NCBI GenBank assembly: GCA_036009105.1
Contig: DASYMJ010000356.1
Coordinates: 1-11,859, forward strand
Length of the DNA: 11,859 bases
Reading direction: 5' to 3'
Origin: JAFAVZ01 sp036009105
GTDB lineage: Bacteria; Acidobacteriota; Thermoanaerobaculia; Gp7-AA8
Each line of letters starts with the position of its first letter. Within the stretch, counting starts at the first letter, position 1. The notes below the pieces were generated by a model. It worked only from the letters and a program-made list of their open reading frames with translations. It was not told the origin of the DNA and searched no databases. The position numbers and the translations under genes are program-made. Shown piece by piece: positions 1 through 6,801 of the stretch.

Positions 1-21
1 TCCCCCTCCCCAGATGGCCAT

Positions 22-138
22 CCAATTTGGATAGCACACGACCACCCCAACCTCTTTCCTGCACCGTGCCATCCGTCCTCGTAACTGCCTCATCTCTCAA
101 ACCTGTCTTGTTCCGTCCCCGGCTAATTTGGACAGCAC
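22..138. repeat. Pair of 16-bp imperfect direct repeats
   Basis: CCAATTTGGATAGCAC at 22-37 recurs as CTAATTTGGACAGCAC at 123-138, matching at 14 of 16 positions with a 101-bp offset. The pair lies in the 155-base non-coding stretch just past the end of the topoisomerase gene, which is visibly richer in A+T than the flanking coding DNA. On the minus strand the unit reads GTGCTRTCCAAATTRG. It could be a paired protein-binding site or the ends of a small element. No function can be assigned, and nothing else recognisable lies in 1-155. Confidence 0.45.
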
Positions 139-155
139 TGACAACCGACAACTCG

Positions 156-1205
156 TCACGCGGCCCTTGGCCGCCGCCTCCGGTCCGCGATCGTCTCTCG
201 CAGGAACTTGAGCAGCGCGCGCTCTTCCTTCGACAGGCCGACGCGCACCACGGGGCTGCCTTTGGCCTGCTTGCGCAGCACTTCGAACGGCTTGCCTTCC
301 ATGTACTCGTCCAGCAGGCGCGGGCAGATGTAGGAGGAGCGGCAGACGGCGGGCGTGTTGCCGAGCTGCTCGGAGGTCGCCACGATCGCCTTCCGCACGT
401 TGCGCTTCCGTTCCGTCTTGCTCGCCGCCTGCCCCTGCATGGCCAGGGCGATGGAGCAGAGGAGGGTGCCGGCCCAGGTGCGGAAGTCCTTGGCCGTAAA
501 GTCCTCGCCCACCACGTCCTGGATGTAGTCGTTGACGTGGCGGTCCTTCACGTCGACCAGGCGCCCGTGGCTCTGGAACTTGAAGAGCTCGCTGCCCGGC
601 AGCTGCTTGAGCTCGGCCACGATGCCGGCCACGTCGGCATCGGAGATGGCCTTCTTGTGTGTCTTGCGCCACTTGCCGACATAGTCGAAGAGCAGCTTCT
701 CGCCATCCAGCTCCACGTGCTCGCCCAGGACGGTGGTCAGGCCGTAGGTGGACTCGGAGCGGGCGCTCTTGTCGTTGCCGACGCGGAAGAAACCCTGGTC
801 GATGAGGCGGACGATGGAGGCCAGCACGCGCTGCCGGTCCAGCTCCTCACGCCTGAGGTCCTTGCGCACCCGGGCCCGGAGGCGGGGGAGGGCTTCCCCG
901 AACTCGACGACGCGGAGGAACTTCGCCTCCTCCCGCTGGGCGCGGAAGCGGGAGTGGTAGAGGTACTGGGTGCGCCCCTTCTTGTCGACGCCCACCGCCT
1001 GCAGCGGCGCGCTCTCGCTGCGGGCCACCCGCACGTCCTGCCAGGCGGGGGGGATGCGCAGTTTGCCGATGCGGGCGATGGTCTTCTCGTCCGTGATCTC
1101 CGCGCCGTCCGACGCGCGGTAAGTGAAGCCGGTCTCCTTCGTCCCTTCCCGGCGGATGCCGTGCAGGTCGAGATTCCACCGACGGCGAACGCCTCTGGGC
1201 GGCAT
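156..1205 (-). CDS. DNA topoisomerase IB, bacterial poxvirus-like type
   Basis: The protein relaxes supercoiled DNA by nicking one strand through a 3'-phosphotyrosyl link, letting it swivel and resealing it, without ATP. Starting at MPPRG it has 349 residues, close to the roughly 346 of the Deinococcus radiodurans enzyme. An N-terminal domain (about 1-90, with LHGIRREGTKETGFTYR and IPPAWQDV) precedes the catalytic domain. Expected active-site residues are visible: Arg141 in FFRVGN, Lys178 in YVGKWRK, Arg242 in DFRTWAGT, and nucleophile Tyr292 in NTPAVCRSSYI. Asn283 replaces the His of poxvirus and eukaryotic enzymes, as is known in the bacterial family. The frame stays open upstream to an ATG at 1346, but that extension would lie opposite the conserved start of the divergent glycosyltransferase and has no family counterpart. 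I see no Shine-Dalgarno before 1205, so the message may be leaderless. The residue after Tyr-Ile, often His in relatives, is Cys. Confidence 0.93.
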   Translation of the reverse strand: MPPRGVRRRWNLDLHGIRREGTKETGFTYRASDGAEITDEKTIARIGKLRIPPAWQDVRVARSESAPLQAVGVDKKGRTQYLYHSRFRAQREEAKFLRVVEFGEALPRLRARVRKDLRREELDRQRVLASIVRLIDQGFFRVGNDKSARSESTYGLTTVLGEHVELDGEKLLFDYVGKWRKTHKKAISDADVAGIVAELKQLPGSELFKFQSHGRLVDVKDRHVNDYIQDVVGEDFTAKDFRTWAGTLLCSIALAMQGQAASKTERKRNVRKAIVATSEQLGNTPAVCRSSYICPRLLDEYMEGKPFEVLRKQAKGSPVVRVGLSKEERALLKFLRETIADRRRRPRAA

Positions 1206-3057
1206 GATGCGGCCGATTTTTGCGAGAATGGTGCCGTTGACCGCAGCCCGCCGATCGCTGATCGTTCTTTCGATCCTCATCGCCGCCACCCGCTTCCTCG
1301 CCCTCTCCCGCACTCTGTGGGATTGGGACGAGGCGCTCTTCTCCATGGCGCTGCACGATTACAACGTCGCGGCCCACCACCCCCACCCCCCCGGCTTCCC
1401 CCTTTTCGTGGCCCTGGCCCGCCTGATTCGCCTCGTCGGTGCGAGCGACTTCCGCGCGCTGCAGACGGTGACGATGCTCGGCGCCCTGCTCGCCTTTCCC
1501 GCCCTGTGGCTCCTCGCCCGCACTTTGAAACTGCCACCGGTCACCGCGGCGGTGGCGGCGACGCTCTTCTCCTTCCTGCCCAACGTCTGGTACTTCGGCG
1601 GCACCGCGTTCAGCGACGTGCCGGCGGTGGTGGCGGTGATCGCGTCCGCCGCCCTGCTGCTGCGCGGCGAGGATCGCCGCTCGTACCTGCTCGGCTGCCT
1701 GCTCCTCGGCGTGTCGGTGGCGTTCCGCCCCCAGAACGTGATGCTGGGGATGTGGCCGTTTTTGTGGGGCTCGTTCCGGCGGGCAGCGAGCAGCGGGGAG
1801 CGAGCAGGAGTGCCAGGCCGCGGTCTCCTGCCCGCCGCCCGCCGCTGGCCGCTGGCCGATGTCCTTCTCGGCGGCGCCATCGCGGCCTCGATCATCATCG
1901 CTGCCTACGGCGGCGCCGCGCTGGCCACCGGCGTCACCGACTACCGCAACGCGGTGGAGGCGCACCGCCAGTACGTGCTGAAGATTGACTCGTACCACAA
2001 CCCCGGCCGCCCGCCCCTGCTCGAGATGTGGCGGGACTTCACCATCGATCCCTATCACGCCGGCAAGGTCTCCACCATCATCGGGGTCTTCGCGGCGCTC
2101 GGCCTGCTCCGCTTCCGCGCCGGCACGCGCCACGCGCTGCTCACCTTCGGGCCGTTCTTCTTCTTCGCCTGGCTGATGCTCGACGTGACCAGCCTGAGCC
2201 GCCTCTCCATCGGCTACATCCCTCTGCTGGCCCTCCTCGCCGCGGAAGGGATGCGCACCGTGGCGGAGCTGGTGCCGCACGCCCGCGCCGCGGCCATCAT
2301 CCAGGTGGTCTTCCTCCTCGCCATTCTGGGCCGGCTCGTGCCGTGGACCGCTTCGGCGCTGGGCGAGCCGCGCCGGCACGACTCGCCGCCCTACGCGGCC
2401 TCGATGTGGGTCCGCCGGCACCTCGACCGGAGCAAGGTCACGGTCTACGTGCACGGCAGCATGGGTCCCTTCGCCGAGTACCTGCTGGGCGACTACCGCC
2501 AGGTGCCGGTGCCGGACGACTTCCGCATCGACCAGATCTCCGACGCGCGCGACGCGTGGCTGATCACCGTCGGCGCCAGCGCGGCCACGGACGCGGTCAA
2601 TTTCCGCCGCCCCCACGGCCGCCTCTGGAACATCAATCACCACGGCTACTTCGAGGCCTCCGTGCAGCCGCTCGCCGACCGCGCGCACTTTTTGGAAGGC
2701 TGGTACGGCGAGGAGTCGACGGAGGATCACGCCTGGCGGTGGATGAGCGGCCGCTCGACCATCCTGCTGCCCGCGCTGCACGGCAACGGCGAGCTGACCA
2801 TGCGCTTCTACGTGCCGCTCGACGCGCTGCCCCGGCCGCCGCAGGTGACCATCACCTTCAACGGTGCACCGGTCGAGACGCTCACGGCGTCAACGAGCGA
2901 GGTCGCGCGGACTTATACGCTCACCTCGCGCACCGGCGCCCCGAACGAGCTGCGCATCGAGACGGACGGCGTGGTGAACCCCGCCCGCCTGGGCAAAGGC
3001 GGCGACACCCGCGACCTCGGCCTGCAGCTGCGCGGTCTGACCTGGAAAGCGCGATGA
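1204..3057 (+). CDS. GT-C membrane glycosyltransferase (PMT/ArnT-like), copy 1
   Basis: This is a 617-residue polytopic membrane protein of the dolichyl-phosphate-mannose/ArnT-like GT-C class, which moves a sugar from a polyprenyl-phosphate donor to an acceptor on the outer face of the inner membrane. After the first hydrophobic helix (about 18-32) comes the acidic loop motif WDWDEALF (39-46), matching the catalytic Asp-Glu loop of GT-C enzymes, then HPHPPGFPL and NVWYFGGTAFSDVP (127-140). Hydrophobic segments continue to about residue 400. A non-membrane tail from about 495 (GWYGEE, WRWM, FYVPLDALPRPP, DTRDLGLQL) looks like a beta-sandwich. The gene is paralogous to its downstream neighbour and overlaps it by ATGA, so the two are probably co-translated. 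Residues about 192-218 are encoded by a 78-bp palindromic repeat and have no equivalent in the paralog. The start is uncertain: ATGs at 1204, 1207 and 1228 are all possible and none has a strong ribosome site. Donor and acceptor are unknown. Confidence 0.85.
   Translation: MMRPIFARMVPLTAARRSLIVLSILIAATRFLALSRTLWDWDEALFSMALHDYNVAAHHPHPPGFPLFVALARLIRLVGASDFRALQTVTMLGALLAFPALWLLARTLKLPPVTAAVAATLFSFLPNVWYFGGTAFSDVPAVVAVIASAALLLRGEDRRSYLLGCLLLGVSVAFRPQNVMLGMWPFLWGSFRRAASSGERAGVPGRGLLPAARRWPLADVLLGGAIAASIIIAAYGGAALATGVTDYRNAVEAHRQYVLKIDSYHNPGRPPLLEMWRDFTIDPYHAGKVSTIIGVFAALGLLRFRAGTRHALLTFGPFFFFAWLMLDVTSLSRLSIGYIPLLALLAAEGMRTVAELVPHARAAAIIQVVFLLAILGRLVPWTASALGEPRRHDSPPYAASMWVRRHLDRSKVTVYVHGSMGPFAEYLLGDYRQVPVPDDFRIDQISDARDAWLITVGASAATDAVNFRRPHGRLWNINHHGYFEASVQPLADRAHFLEGWYGEESTEDHAWRWMSGRSTILLPALHGNGELTMRFYVPLDALPRPPQVTITFNGAPVETLTASTSEVARTYTLTSRTGAPNELRIETDGVVNPARLGKGGDTRDLGLQLRGLTWKAR
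1248..1264. repeat. Possible fragment of the heptad palindromic repeat
   Basis: These 17 bases, read as their reverse complement, match 8311-8327 of the intergenic heptad element at 16 of 17 positions. They lie in the first codons of glycosyltransferase copy 1, close to the divergent junction with the topoisomerase gene. This could be a remnant of an element that once sat between the two genes and was absorbed into coding sequence. It could also be chance similarity in GC-rich DNA, since the match covers little more than two heptads. Confidence 0.3.
1779..1856. repeat. Heptad-armed palindromic element inside a coding sequence
   Basis: The 78-bp element is exactly symmetrical in layout. Four 7-base units of the type GCGRGSA occupy 1779-1806, GGAG 1807-1810, a 14-base core 1811-1824, CTCC 1825-1828, and four inverted units 1829-1856. 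The innermost stem is CAGGAG/CTCCTG. Both intergenic elements, at 8310-8406 and 10180-10247, share the same order: four heptads, then GGAG, then a core related to AACCTGGCGGCGGT. Being 26 codons long, it keeps the glycosyltransferase frame open and encodes a Gly/Arg/Ala/Pro-rich stretch between two hydrophobic segments. The adjacent paralog is about 19 residues shorter here, which supports insertion. Confidence 0.7.
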
Positions 3058-4742
3058 AGGCCTGGTGGCGCTCGCTCGCCTTGCCGCCTTTGCCTCTTTC
3101 GCGCTCCCAACGGCTCGCCGTCATCGTGCTCACGGCAGTCGCGGCGATCACCCGCTGGTTCGCGCTGGCCCGCACGCCGTGGGACTGGGACGAGGCGCTC
3201 TTCTCCCTCGCCCTGCGCGACTACAACGTCGCCCTGCACCACCCCCACCCGCCCGGCTTCCCCCTCTACATCGCCACGGCGAAGCTCTTCCAGCTCCTCG
3301 GGCTGACCGACTTTCACGCGCTGCAGGCGGTGAGCTTCCTCGCCGCGGTGGCCATCGTCCCGGCGATGTTCCTCCTCGCCCGCGAGCTGCGCGCCGACTT
3401 TCGGACGGCGCTCATCGCCGCGGCGCTGCTCGCCTTCTTCCCGAACGTCTGGTTCTACGGCGGCATGGGATTGAGCGATGTGCCGTCCATGACGCTCGTC
3501 GTCCTCGCCGTCGCGCTGCTGCTGCGCGCCGGCCGCGGCGACGGCGCGCTGTTCGCGGCTGCAATGGTTACGGCGATGGCCGCCGGCTACCGGCCGCAGA
3601 ACCTGCTGATCGTGCTCGCGCCGGCGCTGATCGCCGCACCGCACGTGTGGCGGCGGAGCGTCCTTCGCGCGGCCGCGGCGGTGGCGCTCGGCCTGGCCAT
3701 CATCATCGCCAGCTATGCCGGGGCGGTGCATCTGAGCGGCGGCTGGGCGCTCTATCACGAGCGGCTGAGCGAGCATCAGGCCTACATCGCCCAGACCGAC
3801 TCGTTCCGCGCGCCGGACCGGCCGCCGCTGTGGCAGCTCGTCGACAACTTCTTCATCTGGCCTTATCGCTACCTGCCCGTCAACCTCCCTCTCGCCCTCT
3901 TCGTCCTCCTCTCCGGCGTGGCCACGCTGGTGCGCCGCCGCGCGCCGACCCTCGCCCTGCTCGCCGCGTTCGGTCCGTTCTGCGCGCTGGCCATCCTGCT
4001 GCTCGACCGCTTCAGCGTCAGCCGCTTTTCCATCGGCTACGCGCCTCTCATCGCGCTGCTCGCCGCGGACGGCCTGCAGCTGATCTTCCGGCGTTGGGGG
4101 TACGTGCCCGCGGCGATCCTGATCGCGGTAATGGCGGCGTGGACGTGGCCGTCGCTGCGCGAGGTGCACACCCAACCCTCGCCGCCCGTGCGGGCGATGC
4201 AGGCGATCCCGGCTCGAGGCACGGTGTACGTCGACAAGACGATGGCCGCGTATGCCGACCTCTACCTGCCGAAGGAGCGCGTCTCGAAGGATGGGCCGCT
4301 GCTGGCGCCGTGGCGGGTGGGGGAGCGGGCGTGGTTGCTCGCGGAGGGAAAAGGCGCGTTCCATCGCGAGCACGGCGCGCTGTGGGAGCTGGCTCGGCAG
4401 CGCTACTTCGACGTCTCGCTCCGGCCTGTGCCGCCTGTCGCATTCGGGGAGGGGTGGTATGACGAGGAGCAGGGCGCGTGGCGCTGGATGGGCAGGCGCT
4501 CGGTGATGACCTTGCCCGCCGGAAAGCTGACCCTGCAACTCTACGTGCCGCTCGATGCGCTGCAAGAGCCGCCGCTGATCACCATCGGCAGCGACACCTT
4601 CCGCGCCACCGCGGCGAACATCGAGCGTACCTATGAGGTGAGCGGTGTGCTCGTCATCGAGACGACCGAAGTCGCGCGCACGCCCGGCGATCCCAGAGAC
4701 CTCGGCGTGCGCCTGAACGGGCTACAGCTTGAACTGCACTGA
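3054..4742 (+). CDS. GT-C membrane glycosyltransferase (PMT/ArnT-like), copy 2
   Basis: This 562-residue paralog of the preceding gene has the same architecture. A hydrophobic helix (about 20-33) is followed by WDWDEALF (43-50), HPHPPGFPL, NVWFYGGMGLSDVPS and many further membrane segments. A C-terminal non-membrane domain (about 463-562, with GWYDEEQGAWRWM, LYVPLDALQEPP and DPRDLGVRL) closes the protein. It presumably transfers a lipid-linked sugar on the periplasmic side, but its substrate cannot be read from sequence. Its ATG shares bases with the TGA of copy 1, which indicates translational coupling, and I see no separate promoter. Conservation of the acidic motif in both copies suggests both are active, perhaps on different acceptors or in consecutive steps. 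The last 21 bases overlap the end of the convergent TonB-fusion gene, so no terminator separates them. Confidence 0.87.
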   Translation: MKAWWRSLALPPLPLSRSQRLAVIVLTAVAAITRWFALARTPWDWDEALFSLALRDYNVALHHPHPPGFPLYIATAKLFQLLGLTDFHALQAVSFLAAVAIVPAMFLLARELRADFRTALIAAALLAFFPNVWFYGGMGLSDVPSMTLVVLAVALLLRAGRGDGALFAAAMVTAMAAGYRPQNLLIVLAPALIAAPHVWRRSVLRAAAAVALGLAIIIASYAGAVHLSGGWALYHERLSEHQAYIAQTDSFRAPDRPPLWQLVDNFFIWPYRYLPVNLPLALFVLLSGVATLVRRRAPTLALLAAFGPFCALAILLLDRFSVSRFSIGYAPLIALLAADGLQLIFRRWGYVPAAILIAVMAAWTWPSLREVHTQPSPPVRAMQAIPARGTVYVDKTMAAYADLYLPKERVSKDGPLLAPWRVGERAWLLAEGKGAFHREHGALWELARQRYFDVSLRPVPPVAFGEGWYDEEQGAWRWMGRRSVMTLPAGKLTLQLYVPLDALQEPPLITIGSDTFRATAANIERTYEVSGVLVIETTEVARTPGDPRDLGVRLNGLQLELH

Positions 4743-6668
4743 CTGGGGGAACCAGGTCTTGACCCGCTTGCCATCCTTCATGGGGGAGCTGAAGCGCGTG
4801 TTGCGCAGGGCGCGGATGGCCGCCTCGTTCATGCCGAACTTGTCGATGCCGCGCAGCACGCGCACATCCGCCACTTCGCCCGTCTCGGAGATGAGCACGG
4901 TGAGGATGATCGTCCCCTCCACCCGCTGGCGGATGGCCAGCTGGGGGTAACTCGGCCGCACCACTGACAGTGCCTTCGGCTGGGTGTCGAGCTCCTGGAA
5001 GTCGATGACGTCGCCCTCGCGGGTGACCCGCGCGGCGAGGGGCGCGGGCTGCGGCGCCGGCTGCGCGATCGCCGGCGCGGACGGCTGCGATGTGGTGATC
5101 GGTGCCGGCGCCGGAACGGCCGGCGCGTCGGTGCGCGCGGCCTCGCGGCGCTGCTGATCGAGCTGCGCCGCGGAGACGGAGGAGTCGGGGCTGGCCGGCG
5201 GCTGGTTGCGCGGCGTCACCGCCGGCGCGGGCTCCATCGCCCCGGCGGTCACGACCGGCGCGTTCTTCGACTTCTGCTGCTGCAACGTCTTGAGGTAATC
5301 GGCCTGCAGCTTGAGCATCTCCTGCTGCATCTTCTGCTCGACCGCGGCCTCGAAGGCCTTCTTCCGCTCCGCTTCCGCGTCGGCGGTCGTGGTGGCCGTG
5401 GTGGCCGCGGGCGCGGTGCTCGAGGCCACCACCACGGGCGGCGGCACGAAGGCCGGTTTCTGCTGCTGCGGCACCGCCGCCGCCTGCACCGCGGGCGCGG
5501 GCGCGGCGGCTGGCTTCGACTTGAGGCCGCCCATGGCCACCCAGCCGCCGAGGCCGATGGCGACGAGCGCGCCGATGGCGGCGAGGGCCAGCGGCAGCCT
5601 GCTCTTGCGCGGCGCGTCCGTTTCCTCCGGCGCGCCGAAGGACGGCACCGCAACCGCGGCGGCGGATGGCGCGTGCCCGGCCGGTGAGTCGAGGTACGGC
5701 GCGACGTTCAGCTTCGACTCCTTCTCCCGCTCCAGCGCCTCCACCTCCAGCTCCTTCTTCAGCAGGTTGCTCAGGTAGAAGGCGAGGTTGAAGGTGGTGG
5801 CGGAGTACTTGCCGCTGTTGGTGAGCATGGAGAGGGCCTGCTTCATGTCCGCGATGGACGCGTAGCGGCGGGAGGGATCGATGTTCAGCGACTTGTCGAG
5901 GAGGATGCGGATGTCGTCCGGGATGGGAGTGCCGTTCATCATCTTCGCCGCGCGCACCGCCTGCGCGAAGGCGCTGGCGTTCGCCGCGTCGGGCGGCTCG
6001 GCGCCGGTGACGAGCAGATAGAGCAGCGCGCCGAGGGAGTAGACCTCCGACCCTTTGGAGGACTCGCCGCTGGACTGGTACTCGGGGGAGAAGTAGCGGC
6101 TGATGGCGGCGCCGAACGCCGGCTCCTTCAGCGAAGCGATGATCCCTTTGCCGAGCTGCTGGCCGGCCACCCGGATCTCCCCGTCGTCGCTGATCCAGAC
6201 GAAGTGGGGGATGAGCGCGCCGTGGGAGAGGCGGTTGCCCAGGTAGCGGAGGTCGGCCGTGGTGGCCACGGAGAGCGCGACCTTTTCGGCGATGACGATG
6301 GCCTGATCGATGGGGATGGGGTTCGGCGTGACGCCATTGCCGCCGCGCGCCCGGTCGACGATCTGCCGCAGCGAGCGGCCGATGGCGTATTCGTAGGCGA
6401 TGAAGGGGACTCCGCCGACCACGTCGATGACCTGGTCCTTCACGAAGGAGGTGCCGCTGAGGAGGGGGGCGATGTCGCGCGCCGCGGTGGCCGCGGCGAC
6501 GAGCGCCTCGCGGTTGCCGCCGGTCAGCCGGCGCAGGGCGACGGCGGTGCCGAGCTGGCCGTTCTCGATGGCCGCGGCACGCCAGAGATCGCCGAGCGCA
6601 TCCTGCTCGAGCTTCCTGAAGAGGATGAACGGACCGAACTGCTCGTACGGCTTCTTGCTGGCAGCCAT
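4722..6668 (-). CDS. Pseudokinase-transmembrane-TonB C-terminal fusion protein
   Basis: The 648-residue protein has four parts. Residues about 8-285 have a Ser/Thr kinase fold of the bacterial PknB/Hanks type. Late landmarks survive (SPEYQSSGE at 194, SEVYSLGALLYLLVTG at 207-222, DPSRRYASIADM at 264-275), but catalytic motifs are gone: EQDALG replaces the glycine loop, Arg46 the ATP-binding Lys, HGA (149-151) the HRD, Phe156 the Asn, and GQQ (169-171) the DFG. One membrane helix (about 357-379) follows, with Arg/Lys before it, placing the kinase-like domain in the cytoplasm. Next is an Ala/Pro/Gln-rich periplasmic linker with a likely coiled coil (about 430-466). Residues about 565-648 form a TonB C-terminal domain (RPSYPQLAIRQRVEGTI, ISETGEVADVRVL, AIRAL), which in the family contacts outer-membrane receptors. 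GAGG lies 4 bases before the ATG. ExbB/ExbD are not in this window. The likely role is intracellular sensing coupled to an envelope partner; loss of kinase activity is inferred from motifs. Confidence 0.88.
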   Translation of the reverse strand: MAASKKPYEQFGPFILFRKLEQDALGDLWRAAAIENGQLGTAVALRRLTGGNREALVAAATAARDIAPLLSGTSFVKDQVIDVVGGVPFIAYEYAIGRSLRQIVDRARGGNGVTPNPIPIDQAIVIAEKVALSVATTADLRYLGNRLSHGALIPHFVWISDDGEIRVAGQQLGKGIIASLKEPAFGAAISRYFSPEYQSSGESSKGSEVYSLGALLYLLVTGAEPPDAANASAFAQAVRAAKMMNGTPIPDDIRILLDKSLNIDPSRRYASIADMKQALSMLTNSGKYSATTFNLAFYLSNLLKKELEVEALEREKESKLNVAPYLDSPAGHAPSAAAVAVPSFGAPEETDAPRKSRLPLALAAIGALVAIGLGGWVAMGGLKSKPAAAPAPAVQAAAVPQQQKPAFVPPPVVVASSTAPAATTATTTADAEAERKKAFEAAVEQKMQQEMLKLQADYLKTLQQQKSKNAPVVTAGAMEPAPAVTPRNQPPASPDSSVSAAQLDQQRREAARTDAPAVPAPAPITTSQPSAPAIAQPAPQPAPLAARVTREGDVIDFQELDTQPKALSVVRPSYPQLAIRQRVEGTIILTVLISETGEVADVRVLRGIDKFGMNEAAIRALRNTRFSSPMKDGKRVKTWFPQSVQFKL

Positions 6669-6726
6669 GACGCCTCGCGGATTCGTTATTTATGGAGCGA
6701 TCGAAAAGGGTAACACATTGTAAGCA

Positions 6727-6801
6727 GTTACTGGTTGCTGGTTGTTAGGCGCCTCTGCGCCTGGAACCAGCAGCAGCGCAAGCAACCAGCAACGAGTGAC
6801 T
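6727..6801. repeat. Nested inverted repeat between mltG and the TonB-fusion gene
   Basis: Outer arms 6727-6744 and 6783-6800 are complementary at 16 of 18 positions, built from 7-base units such as TTGCTGG on the left and AGCAACC on the right. An inner perfect hairpin, AGGCGC-CTCT-GCGCCT, occupies 6747-6762. The right arm reaches the mltG stop codon. The layout resembles the GCGRKCR-heptad elements elsewhere in the window, though the heptad sequence differs. It could fold in mRNA and act as a 3' stabiliser or attenuator between the two genes, but no T-tract follows, so it is not a typical intrinsic terminator. Confidence 0.6.

Noticed and set aside
1206..1346. N-terminal extension of topoisomerase IB to an ATG at 1346
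   Set aside because: The extension runs opposite the conserved start and WDWDE motif of the divergent glycosyltransferase. With MPPRG as the start, catalytic residue numbers fall within three or four of the Deinococcus enzyme.
27..1988. 653-codon plus-strand open frame
   Set aside because: It lies opposite topoisomerase IB and out of frame with glycosyltransferase copy 1. The translation is low-complexity Arg/Ala/Gly/Pro with no family resemblance, as expected for antisense frames in GC-rich DNA.
847..2781. 644-codon minus-strand open frame
   Set aside because: It is antisense to glycosyltransferase copy 1 and overlaps topoisomerase IB. The translation (His/Arg/Glu/Gly-rich) has no hydrophobic core or motifs.
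2913..4565. 550-codon minus-strand open frame
   Set aside because: Antisense shadow of glycosyltransferase copy 2, with charged, repetitive composition and no motif.
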